NCBI GenBank assembly: GCA_017548045.1
Contig: JAFYNR010000010.1
Location: 99,271-154,420 of the forward strand
Direction: 5' to 3'
DNA from: Clostridia bacterium
GTDB lineage: Bacteria; Bacillota; Clostridia; Oscillospirales; Acutalibacteraceae
DNA length: 55,150 nucleotides
The notes under the pieces were generated by a model that saw only the letters and a list, made by a program, of their open reading frames with translations, was not told the DNA's origin and made no database searches. Below, piece after piece: positions 33,315 to 44,100 of the stretch. Position numbers and translations under genes: made by a program. Every line of letters starts with the position of its first letter. Position 1 is the stretch's first letter.

Positions 33315-33542
33315 ATGGTATTTGAAAAAGTAAAGAAAATCATCAGCGAGCAGCTGGAAGTAGACCAGAGCATCATCTCAGAAGGCTCAACAATCACAGG
33401 CGACCTCGGCGCAGACAGCCTTGACCTTGTTGACCTTGCAATGTCAATCGAAGATGAATTTGACATTGAGCTTTCAGACGAAGCTCTTGACAAAATCAAA
33501 ACAGTAGGCGACCTCGCTACATACATTGAGGACCGCATCTAA
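33315..33542 (+). CDS. acpP: Acyl carrier protein
   Basis: This 75-residue acidic four-helix protein carries the growing acyl chain in fatty acid synthesis on a 4'-phosphopantetheine arm. The attachment site is Ser35 in DLGADSLDLVDL, a perfect ACP motif. The length is typical. AAAGGAGA lies 7-14 nt before the ATG. It has its own promoter and terminator and no fab genes beside it, so it may be a stand-alone housekeeping ACP. Confidence 0.96.
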   Translation: MVFEKVKKIISEQLEVDQSIISEGSTITGDLGADSLDLVDLAMSIEDEFDIELSDEALDKIKTVGDLATYIEDRI

Positions 33543-33554
33543 AATAACATCAGG

Positions 33555-33588
33555 CCCTGCAACACAGGTTGCAGGGTTTATTTTTTTG
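33555..33588 (+). terminator. Terminator of acpP
   Basis: CCCTGCAAC pairs perfectly with GTTGCAGGG around an ACAG loop, followed by TTTATTTTTTT. The T tract runs into the -35 of the nagA promoter. Confidence 0.92.
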
Positions 33589-33614
33589 ACATATAAAATT
33601 TTGTGTGATAAAAT
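33586..33614 (+). promoter_or_regulatory. Sigma-A promoter of nagA
   Basis: TTGACA (33586-33591), a 17-bp spacer and TAAAAT (33609-33614) lie 18 bp before the ATG. The -35 overlaps the T tract of the acpP terminator. Confidence 0.8.
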
Positions 33615-33632
33615 AATTTCAGAGGTGATATT

Positions 33633-34745
33633 ATGATTATTAAGAATGCTGCCGTTTATACGGCAGATTTCTCTCCTTCATTTACCGACGTTGAAATTGA
33701 AAACGGTGTTATTAAAAATCTGAACAAAACCGAAGCCGAGGGAATTGATTTTTCAGGCTGTGCGGTATTACCCGGATTTATTGATATTCACATTCACGGC
33801 TGTAATATGGCGGATGCAACCGACGGCAACGCAGACTCCGCTGCAAAAATGAGCAAATGGCTTGCAACAAAGGGCATCACTTCCTTCTGCCCCACAACAA
33901 TGACCCTTCCTGTTGATATGCTGAAAAAATGCTTCGGCTACGTTGCGGATACAATGGGTAAAGAGGAAGGCGCCTACATTCACGGCATAAATATGGAGGG
34001 TCCATTTATTGCACCCGAAAAGAAGGGCGCACAGGATGCGGCACATATTCTTGCACCGGATTTTGAGGTTTTCAGTGAGCTGAACGGAATCTGCCCCGTA
34101 AAGCTTGTTGACATTGCGCCCGAGCAGAACGGTGCAAAAGAGTTTATTGCGAAGGCCCGTGAAATCTGCACGGTTTCCGCCGCACACACAACCGCAGATT
34201 ACGCACAGGGCAAAGAAGCAATCGCAAACGGAATCACTCACGCAACCCACCTCTATAATGCAATGAACGGTCTGACCTCAAGAGAGGCAGGAATGGTGGG
34301 TGCCGTGCTTGACAGCGATAACGTTACCGCTGAGCTTATATGCGACGGTATCCACATCTGCCCCGCAACCCTCAGAATTACGTTCAAAGCACTCGGCGAT
34401 GACCGCACCGTTGTTATCAGCGACGCTATGATGGCGGCAGGTCTTGAAGAGGGCGAATATACGCTGGGCGGTCAGCGTGTTATAAAGACGGATGCCGCAA
34501 GGCTTCCCGACGGCACACTGGCAGGAAGTGCAACCAATCTTTTTGATGAATTTCAAAATCTGCTTGCCTTCGGAATTCCCGTTAAGCAGGCAATAAAATC
34601 CGTTACAATCAACCCTGCAAGGGCAATCGGAGCAGATAAAATCACAGGCTCAATCGAGGTTGGAAAGAACGCTGACTTGCTGATTTTATCGGAGGATTTC
34701 AAAGAAATAAAAGCCGTTTTTGTTAAAGGAAAAAGGCTGGTTTAA
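33633..34745 (+). CDS. nagA: N-acetylglucosamine-6-phosphate deacetylase NagA
   Basis: This 370-residue amidohydrolase removes acetate from GlcNAc-6-phosphate, feeding amino sugars into glycolysis or wall recycling. FIDIHIHGCNMADATDG has the first metal/His motif, NMEGPFIAPEKKGAQ the metal-binding Glu, and HATHLYNAMNGLTSREAG the second His block. VISDAMMAAGLEEGEY has the catalytic Asp near residue 265. A C-terminal NPARAIGADKITGSIEVGKNADL strand set completes the composite domain. AGAGGTG lies 6-12 nt before the ATG. No nagB or PTS gene is adjacent. Confidence 0.94.
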   Translation: MIIKNAAVYTADFSPSFTDVEIENGVIKNLNKTEAEGIDFSGCAVLPGFIDIHIHGCNMADATDGNADSAAKMSKWLATKGITSFCPTTMTLPVDMLKKCFGYVADTMGKEEGAYIHGINMEGPFIAPEKKGAQDAAHILAPDFEVFSELNGICPVKLVDIAPEQNGAKEFIAKAREICTVSAAHTTADYAQGKEAIANGITHATHLYNAMNGLTSREAGMVGAVLDSDNVTAELICDGIHICPATLRITFKALGDDRTVVISDAMMAAGLEEGEYTLGGQRVIKTDAARLPDGTLAGSATNLFDEFQNLLAFGIPVKQAIKSVTINPARAIGADKITGSIEVGKNADLLILSEDFKEIKAVFVKGKRLV

Positions 34746-34830
34746 GAGCGTTTTGAAAGGTTTCCTGCAAGCTGTTTTTACCCTCTGATGTATACAAAAT
34801 TCAATATGCATAAATATATGCAGTAAAGTA

Positions 34831-34865
34831 AAATCCCTTTACAATTTTGTGTTGTAAAGGGATTT
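34831..34865. repeat. 14-bp inverted repeat with 7-nt loop
   Basis: AAATCCCTTTACAA and its exact complement flank TTTTGTG. The pairing continues outward with a bulge (AGTA/TACT and ATATGCA/TGCATAT), so the whole imperfect palindrome spans about 34815-34875. Confidence 0.85.
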
Positions 34866-34874
34866 ACTTGCATA

Positions 34875-34904
34875 TGTGGATAACTCGGTGGAAAAAGTGG
34901 ATAA
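34875..34904 (-). promoter_or_regulatory. Pair of DnaA-box-like nonamers 21 bp apart
   Basis: On the minus strand, TTATCCACA (34875-34883) matches the bacterial DnaA box exactly and TTATCCACT (34896-34904) misses one base. On the plus strand they form a direct repeat GTGGATAACTC spaced two helical turns apart. Confidence 0.5.
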
Positions 34905-35024
34905 CTCCCCTTTTTGGTGAAAAAAACAGGTGAAATCCGTAAAGTTTTCCACTTTACACGCTTTTTTAGTTCTTATTCAGAATAATTATATGCAGTATAT
35001 ACCGTATAACAGGTGAATTATTTT

Positions 35025-35055
35025 TGCAGGATTGCAATAAATATCCTGCATTTTT
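35025..35055 (+). terminator. Terminator-like hairpin on the plus strand with no matching gene
   Basis: TGCAGGAT (35025-35032) pairs with ATCCTGCA (35043-35050) and is followed by TTTTT. It would end a plus-strand transcript, yet the only plus-strand gene upstream is nagA, 280 bp away. Confidence 0.6.
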
Positions 35056-35104
35056 CTACAAATTTCGTAAAGCAAATCCACTTTACAAAACTGCACATAA
35101 ACCG

Positions 35105-35137
35105 CAGAAAAAGCCCCCCGGCTCATCACCGGGGGGC
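35105..35137 (-). terminator. Terminator of the 3315-residue repeat protein gene
   Basis: Read on the minus strand, GCCCCCCGG pairs perfectly with CCGGGGGGC (35113-35121 with 35129-35137) around a 7-nt loop, followed by TTTTTCTG. Confidence 0.93.
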
Positions 35138-35145
35138 CTTTGAAA

Positions 35146-38100
35146 TTATTTGAGTTTACCTGTAACCTGATCGATTCTTACGATACCGATTGAGTGGTCA
35201 CCGATGTAGGTAGCATCGATAGCATCAACATATGCGTTGCCGTCTACGTTAGCTGCCTTTGCAAGATAGTGAACATACTTTGCTGAACCGGGGTTAGCCC
35301 ACGATGTCAGACCTGCTGCTTCATCATATACATAGGTAGCGTCGATAGCCTGAACAACTGAGTCACCGTTGATATCGCCGAAGATAACGATGTGGAATGA
35401 TTCAACAAGGATATCATCGCTTGTATCATCAGGTGTACCCATTCTGTTGTATACGTTGATTACAGTACCTGTACCTGTGTATTCCCAAGTACCGCCGAGA
35501 CCGTTTTCAACGTGGATAAGCTCGATTCTGCCGTCACCGGATACGTCGATATACTTCTCAAGAAGCTCGGGAGCCTTGATGTATTCCTTAATACCGTATA
35601 CGTACCACTTGCTGGTTTCTGCATCGTAATCGTCTACCGTGCCGCCTGCTCTGTCGATAACAGTTGTGCAGGTGTCATTCTTGGGAATAAGCATAACCTT
35701 AACGGGCACGTAAATTGCATACAGTGCAAGGTCGCTTGCGGGCATTGTAATCTCTGTTACGATGCTTTCAGCATCGCCTTCAACTGTTGACCAGCCGAGG
35801 AAGGTGTAATGCTCGAAGGTACCGGGATCGCCGGGCACTGCTACTGTATCACCCATCTGCTTTGACTGTGTTGCGTAATCATACTTAACGTCAGGTGAAA
35901 TGGGGCCGCCTTCAGCAGGCTTATAATCATAGAATACTACGTCGAACTCTGTCTTGTTCCAGATTGCTATGTACTCTGCACCGTCAGCATCCATCTTGCC
36001 GAAGTCTGTAACGGGAGTTTCGGGATCATCGGGAGTTGCCCAACCGCCGAATTCATAGCCTTCCTTAACAGGTTTTTCTGTGGGAGGAACGATATCCTCG
36101 CCGAAGGTGATGTCTGTTACGAATGTTGAGCTGTCTGTGCTTTCGAACTTACCGTCGCCGGCATCAAACTTAGCTTCAAATTCATCTGCTCCGAAATCAG
36201 CGTAAACAGTTACGTCGTTTGCAGGCATAATTGAAGGAATTGTTGCTTCATTGCCTTCTGCATCAACCCAGCCCTTGAATACGAAGCCTTCAACAACGGG
36301 ATCTGCTACGGGAGCAACTGCCTCGTTGTAGTAGTATTCTTCGGTATCGGTTTCACCGTTAACAACAACGTTCAGCTTGTAAACGTTTCTTACAAGGTAT
36401 GCCTTGAACACGAGAGTTCCTGTTGCGGGAACGGTGCCTGTAAGCACGCTTGCTTCTTCGTTAAGAGTGAAGCCTTCGGGAACTGTGTATTCAACGGTCT
36501 TTGTTGTATCAACAACACCGTCGGTGTAAGTTACTGTTGAGGTTGCTGCGTCGGGATATGCACCCTCAGTATCCATTTCATAAACTTCAAGAACATAGCT
36601 TACGTTGCTGTTTGCAGTCCACTTTGCAGTGAATTCAAGGTCAGCAGCAGGCATTGAAGTGTAGTCAGCAGGCTGCTTGCCGTCCTTATCGAACCAGCCT
36701 TCAAAGCTGTATCCGACCTTAACGGGAGCTGTGGGAACGGGAACAGACTCGCCGTATTCAACGGCTGTGGGTCCGTCATAAACTGTGCCTTCGTTTACGT
36801 AAGTTACGTTATACTTGTTAACTGTCCACGTAGCCTTGATAACTACGTCGTCAGCAGGCATTGTTGAGGGAACGTCAACTTCATTGCCTTCAGCGTCTAC
36901 CCATTTATAGAAGGTGTTGCCTTCCTTAACGGGAGTTTCAACGGGTGCAACGGGTGCTTCGTAGGGATATTCAACCTCTGTTACAACGCCGTCAACATCA
37001 ATCTTCAATGTGTTGATTTCACGCTCATAATATACTTTAAGAACAAGTGAACCGTCAGCGGCTACGATGCCTTCAAGAACTGATTTTGCGTTATCAACTG
37101 TGAAGTTTTCATCTGCGTCGGGAGTTGCTGTTACGGTAGCCTTTGTTGTACCGTTATTGAAGGTGTCAACTCTTGTTGCTGTGTCGGAGTAGGTCTTGTC
37201 AGCCTTCATATAGTAATGCTCAACCTTATACTCTACATCGGTAGCTTCTGACCATACTGCATAGAATGCGGTATCGCCTGCACCGATTTCGCCGAGATCG
37301 TCAATGATGTTCTCGCCGTCTGTTGACCAGCCTTCAAATACATAACCGTCCTTTGAAGGTTTGTCTTCGGGAGCGGTGATGTAATCTTCATAAAGAACAT
37401 CGACTGAATCAAATGCTTCTGTATCGCCGAGATCTTTGTAGAAGTATGCAGTATATGTGTTCTTATCCCACTGTGCAGTGATCTGAACTCTGCTTGCGGG
37501 CATTGTTTCGGGCAGAGCTGACCATCCCTTGAAGGTATGACCGGGCTGAGTGGGATCTGTTGCGGGAACAGGCATATCAGCCTTTGCTGTACCGAAATCA
37601 ACCTTATACTGCTCATAAATGCCGTTATAGGTTCTGTAAATAAGGTCATATTCAACAACTTCCCAGGTTGCGTAGTAGTTAACGTCTCTTGCGGGAGTTG
37701 AAACTACGTTTGCGAAGTCAACAACCTTACCTGTTGCATCATCTACCCAGCCAGTGAAATCATAACCTTCCTTGGTTGCTACGGGAGCGGAAATACCTAC
37801 GCCATAGTCATTTTCGGTCTGCTGGATAACGTTTGTCATCTTGCTGTCTGAATAGAAGGTTACTGTGAACTTGGCAAGCTCCCATACTGCTGTAAGAGCT
37901 GTATCCTCAGCAGGCATTGTTGAAGGAACGTCAACGATATTGCCGTCTGCATCCTTCCAGCCCTTGAAGTCGTAGCCTTCCTTAACAGGCTTTTCGGGAG
38001 CAACGATTGCAGTGCCGTAATCCTGAGTGATGGGAAGAACGTTTGAGCCGCCGTCAGCATTGAAGCTGATTGTATACTTGTTGATTTCCCACTGTGCGTC

Positions 38101-41100
38101 GTAGGTTGCATCTTTAACTGCTACTGTTGAAAGTGCAGGTGACCAACCGATGAGTGAGTAACCTGTTCTCTCTGCGGCAGGAGCAACAACCGTTGCGCCG
38201 TGGTAGTAGGTATCGCTTACGCTTACCTCGCCGTCAACCGTACCCTCATTACCGTTGAAGGTAATGTCGTACTCGTCTCTTGCGTAGTAAACCTTAAGAA
38301 CTGTTGCTTCTTCAGCGGTGATTGTAGCCTGAAGAACATTTTCTTTGGTTTCATCAATATAGAAGCCTTCGCCGGGAGTTGCGGTAACCTTAACAACCTC
38401 GCCTACATTAGCGGTCTTTGTTTCGGTTGTGGGCTGACCGTATGCACCGGTTGTATCCATTGTGTAAACCTCAATGGTGTAAGCCTTTGCTTCGCCCACT
38501 GTCCATACAGCCTTATAGGTTGTGTTTGCGGCAGGCATTGTTCCCAGTGCGGGTTCCCAACCTGCAAATGCATAACCTGTATGCTGAGGAATTTCGGGAG
38601 CTGTTACAACTTCGCCGAATTCAAATACATCGGTCTTTGTTGTTGAATCGTCTGAATACTTACCGCCGTTTGCATCGAAGGTTGCTGTGTAGCTCTTGAT
38701 CTTCCAGGTTGCGGAATATTCAAGGTTCTGTGCAGGCATTGTTGCCTCGGGGGTAGGTGTCCAACCGTCAAACTCATTGCCTTCCTTCTCGGGGTCAGCA
38801 GGAGCAACGATAGCTGAACCGTAAGCAAGAGTTTCGCTCTTGATTGTGTTGCCGTCTACCTTCCAGGTTACGGTGTAGTTGTTAACTGTCCACAAAGCCT
38901 TAACGGTCTTGCCGCCTTCAGGCATTGTTGCGGGAAGTGAATCCCAGCCTGCGAAGCTGTAACCCGTCTTCTTGGGAGCTGCGGGAGCAGTGATGGGTGA
39001 GCCGTAATCAGCAACGATATCAGCAACAGCTGTGCCGCCGTCGGTATCGAACTTGATTGTATACTGCTCTACCTTATAAACTGCGTAGTAAGTTACGTCG
39101 TTTGCAGGCATTGTTGCTGCAACGGTGCCGGCTTCTGTTGCTGTTGCGGTTTCTGCCCAACCGACGAACTTGTTGCCTTCCTTAACGGGAGCAGCAGGAG
39201 CAACGATAGCTTCGCCGAACTTGGTTTCAACAACTGTTGTTGTTTCGCCGTCTGCAAAGAGACCGCCGTTAGCCTTGAAGTTAGCATTGTAGGTCTTTGC
39301 TTCCCACTGTGCTTCGTAGGTCTTGCCGTTTACGTCATTCATAACGCCAACCTCAGGTGACCAACCAGTGAAGGTGTAACCTGTCTTGGTGGGATCTGAA
39401 GGAGCTACGATCTGCTCGCCGAACTTTGTGGGAACTGTTTCGTGTTCAACGCCGTCAACGTTAAACACTGCATCATAGGTGTTTGCTTCAAGCTCGTAGT
39501 AAAGAGCAATATTCTCAGCAGGCATTGTCTTGCCGTCTGCAAGTGCAGATGTAAGAGATACATCCGTGTATGCCTTTGCAACAAGGCTGTAACCTGCGGG
39601 AACTGTGTAATCTGCAGGAACTTCTGTGGGAATTACGGTGCCGTAATCAACAGTCTTTGTACCTGCTGCTGCAAACTTACCGGTTGCAGGCTCGTATACA
39701 TAGTAGCTTACCGTGTAGGGATTTACTGCCCACTGTGCAGTGAACGTCTGCTCACCGGCAGGCATATTTTCGGGAACTTCGGGTGACCAACCTGTGAAGG
39801 TGTAGCCTTCCTTTTCGGGGTCAGCGGGAGCAACGATTTCTGCGCCGTATTCAACGCTTTCGGTTGTTGACTTATCGTCAACCTTCCAGGTTACGTCGTA
39901 GCTGAGGATATCCCACGATGCTGTTGCAATTACGTTGTAAGCAGGCATCTTTGAGGGAGCTGCTACGACTTCACCGTCCTCATTCGTCCATGCCCAGCCT
40001 GTGAAGTCATAGCCTTCTCTTGTGGGGTTGGCAGGCATTGTGATAATGCCGTCGTATGAGTAGGAATCAACCTTATCGGCTGTTACGTCGTCTTCATACT
40101 TCCATGTGATGGTGTATGTTTTTGCTTCCCAGTTTGCTTTGAAGGTTCTGTTACCGCCGGCTGTGAGTGTGTCTGAAAGACCGCCCCAACCTGTGAAGGT
40201 ATAGCCTTCTCTTACGGGATCTGCGGGAGCGTTGGGCTTGATAAGTGAGCCGTGGCTTACTTCAACAGCCTTTGTAAGCTCGCCGTCTTCAAAAGCACCT
40301 TCATTTGCATCAAAGGTGATTGTGCGCTTAACGGGTACGTAGTAGAGGTTGAGAACGGTTGAACCGTCTGCCGCTACAATGCCTGTAAGCTGATTTTCAG
40401 CTGTTTCGTCAAGCTCGTAGTTGGAAATTGCAAGGTCTTCAAGAAGAACGTAAACAGTTTCTGCTGCAAGCTCATCGGGAGTTGCCTCAACGATTTCGAT
40501 TGCATAGCCTGTTGTTCCTGTGTAATCTGCAAATTCCTCTGTCATTGCATCGCCTGTTGTGTAGTCATTGTAATGAACAACTACCTTGAAGGCTGTGTCT
40601 GACTTGGGAGTCCAGGTTGCTGTAAGCTCCATACCCTCAAGAGGCATTGTTGAAGGAACTGTTGCGGGGTTGTTGTTTTCGTCTACCCAACCTGCAAAGT
40701 CATAACCTGTCTTTTCGGGATCTTCGGGAATCTTACTGCTGATATCGCTTTCATAATCTGCAACGATATCTGCTACTTCGTCACCGCCGTCGGTGTTGAA
40801 GGTGATTTTGTATTCGTTTGCATCCCAGGTTGCAGTGAATGTCTGCTCTTCAGCAGGCATTGTTGCGGGAACCTCGGGTGACCAACCGTCAAAGGTGTAG
40901 CCATCCTTCTGAGGATCTTCGGGAGCAACGATTTCTGCGCCGAATTCAACCTTTTCGGTTGTTGTTGCGCCGTCAACATCCCATGTTACATCGTAGCTGA
41001 CAACTGACCATTTTGCAGTGATTGTCATATCGTAAGCAGGCATTGTTGCGGGAACGTCTGTATCCCAGCCTTCAAACTTGTGACCTTCCATCACGGGGTC

Positions 41101-44100
41101 AGCAGGAGCTGTAACATCGGTCTTATAAGCCTGTGTGATGGGAGCAATTACGCTGTCGCCTGTGTTTGCGAAGGTAATTGTGTATTCATTGGGAACCCAG
41201 ATTGCGTAGTATGTATCACCGTCAAGAGGCATTGTTACGGGGAACTGAACTGCCTTTGCTTCGTCGGTTTCGCCCTGAGTTTCAGCCCAGCCCTTGAAAG
41301 TGTAGCCTTCCTTGGTGGTTACTGCTGCAGGAGCATTAACGTCTGAACCGTATGCTGCAGTGATGGGGTCAATAGCTGTACCGCCGTCTGCATTGAAGGT
41401 GATTGTATAATCGTTGGTAATCCACTGAGCAACGTAAGCTGCATTTGCCACTGCAACTGTTGATACGTTCTTATCCCAGCTCTTGAAGGTATAACCTGTC
41501 TTTGAAGCTGTGGGAACTGCAACTGCTGCGCCGTGGAAATACTGAGCTGATGCCGCACCGTCAAGTGTGCCGCCTTCTGTTGCGTCAAATGTTACTGTGT
41601 AAAGGTTTCTTGCGTAGTAAACTTCAAGAACTGTGTCACCGTTTGCAGAAACAGTACCGGTAAGAACGCTCTTTGCAGTATCTACATAGAAGCCTTCGGG
41701 AATGTTTGTAACTGCTGTTACTGTTGCGTTGGTTGTGCCTGTTCTCTCGTCTACAACGGGATTTGCTTCATCGTAAGCACCTGTTGTATCCATTGTGTAA
41801 TACTTAACAGTGTAAGGTGTATCTGTTGCGGCATCCCACTGTGCGGTAAAGGTCTGATCCTCAGTACCCATAACGCCTACAATGTTATCCCAGCCTGCGA
41901 ATACATAACCTTTGTATGCAGGAGCTTCGGGAGCAACGATCTCTTCGCCGTAAAGTGTGGGAACAGTCTTTGTGGTTTCGGCTGATTCGCCTTCGCCCCA
42001 AGCACCGCCGTTTGCATTAAAGACAGCGTTGTGTGAATCCACTGTATAAACTGCTGTGTATACAAGATCCATAGCGGGCATATTGGTTTCAACCGCAGGT
42101 GACCACTCCTTAAAGGTGTGACCAACCTTTACGGGTGCGGCAGGAGCAACGATTGTTTCGTTATAATCATAGGTATCAACCTGATTTTCGCTGCCGTTAT
42201 CGAATATCCATGTTACTGTATATTCGTTGATTAACCAGTCTGCTTCAAGCTCTACGTTCTCAGCAGGCATTGTTGCGGGAACATCTGCCTTGTTGCCTTC
42301 TGCGTCAAGCCAGCCGTTGAAGGTATAACCCTTCTTAACGGGGTCTGCAGGAGCAACGATTTCTGAGCCGTAATCCTGAGTGATGGGATCAATCGTGCTG
42401 TCACCTGTTTCGGTGAAGGTGATTGTATACTGCTTAGCCTTGAGAACTGCGTAGTAGGTTACATCTTCAGCGGGCATTGTTGCTGCAACGGTGCCTGCCT
42501 CTGTTGCGTTTTCATCCTCTGACCAACCGATGAAGTCATAGCCTGTAACATCGGGATCTGCAGGGATTTCCATTTCGCCTTCGTAGATAATATCGAATTC
42601 GTCGTAAACTTCGCCTTCAACAATCCAGGTTACGGTGTATTCGGCAGGAGTCCAGACAGCTTCAAATACCATACCGGCCTCATCCATTGTACCTACGTAA
42701 GGATCCCAACCTGCAAAGTCATAGCCTGCCTTGGTGGGATTTTCGGGAGGAGTGATTTCAGAGCCGTACATTACGGGAACTCTGTCATACTCTTCGCCGT
42801 CTACCATGAATACTGCATCATAAATAACTTCTTCAAGGTAGTAGTAAATGTTAACTTCCTTTGCGGGCATCTTCTGACCTGCTGCAAATTCCTTGGTAAG
42901 ACCTACATCTGCATAAGCCTTTGAAAGTGCATAGCCTTCGGGTGCCACGTAGCTGCCGGGCACAGTGATGATTGTGTCACCGTAAGTAACCGAACCGACG
43001 TTAACAATTACAAATCTGTTTGTTACGGGATTAAGCACGTAATACGTTACGGTATAAGTGTTTTCCTCAAATATTGCGTAGTAAACTTCATCTTCTGTGG
43101 GATAATTTGCGGGGAGACCCGAGATGGTTGCACCCGATTTATCCGTTGACCAATCGATGAAGAACTTACCGTCAAGCTGAGGATCCTCGGGAACCTCGAA
43201 GGGAGCGCCTGCTGTTACAATGCGCTTGATTTCGGTATCACCGATAACAAATGTGATTTCAACGTTGTTTATCCAGAATGCCTTGTAAGTAGCATCGTTA
43301 TAGGGCATTTCTGCAGGAAGGTCTACGATATCTTCCTTTGTGGGATTTTCAACAGATGCGTCAACCCAGCCTGCGAAGGTGTAGCCGTCTCTGACTGCTT
43401 CGGGAACTGCAGCATAGTCAACTGCATCACCGATTGTGCCTTCGATTACGTATGAGGTTTCGCCTGCTGAACCGAAGTTACCGCCGTTTGCATCAAGAGT
43501 AATCTTGCTGTCAATATAAACGGGATAGCTCTTAACGGTTGCGTTTACATCCCAGAGGTGCATACTCAGAGTTTCTTCCTTAACGCCGCCTTCTACACCG
43601 AGAGGAATGTTGATGTAAGCATGTTCGCCTTCACCGGAATTTCTTATTGTCTCTTCAACAATAAAGAATTCGCCCATTCCGCTTGCGGTATCAAGAACTT
43701 CAAGATCGAACTCGATGAACCATTCGTCACCGCTGATCTTCTTGTTCGTTGAAGGTGAGAAATGATATCTTGCTATGATAGCAGTGTGATTATCAGCGAA
43801 ATCCTGAGTTATGTAACCGTAAGTTATAAGATCCTGGAGTGAATAGTTTGTTCCGTCAATCTTTGCAAATTCACCGTTTACACGGTTGAGAGCTGCTGAG
43901 CTCGTTTCGCTGTCATTGGGAACAAGATCTGTCTGATTATTATATACGTATGAATCAGTGAAGAACTCACTGTCATAGAACATAATAATGTTACCTGCGT
44001 TGGTAAAGTATGAGGTATCTACAAAGAGTCTTGCCTTAACCTTTTCGCCGGGCTTAACTCGGTCTGTGTAAATCCACTCATTTGTTTCGGGGTCAAGTCT

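Larger units (their letters stand above)
34746..35145. other. 400-bp gene-free region with hairpins, GTAAAG/CTTTAC inverted repeats and DnaA-box-like sites
   Basis: No coding frame was found between nagA and the giant gene. The region holds a 14-bp perfect stem (34831-34844 with 34852-34865), two smaller GTAAAG-loop-CTTTAC hairpins (34939-34957 and 35067-35086), a 9-mer identical to the DnaA box TTATCCACA on the minus strand (34875-34883), a second one-mismatch copy 21 bp later (34896-34904), and two terminator-like hairpins described separately. nagA has no other obvious terminator, so the 14-bp stem may also end that mRNA. Confidence 0.6.

Noticed and set aside
34746-35145. Chromosomal replication origin oriC
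   Set aside because: DnaA-like boxes are present, but dnaA, dnaN, rpmH and a clear AT-rich unwinding region are not; a DnaA-binding or unrelated repeat cluster is a safer reading.
35146-35200. LPxTG-type sortase signal at the C-termini of the giant proteins
   Set aside because: The tails read Q-(V/I)-T-G-(R/K) with no following hydrophobic stretch or basic end, so they are not sortase substrates of the usual kind.
38200-38646. Cys-rich plus-strand frames inside the giant genes (also 45797-46372 and 54287-54931)
   Set aside because: They recur wherever the repeats read antisense (GCA and ACA codons giving Cys), so they follow from the repeats rather than being genes.
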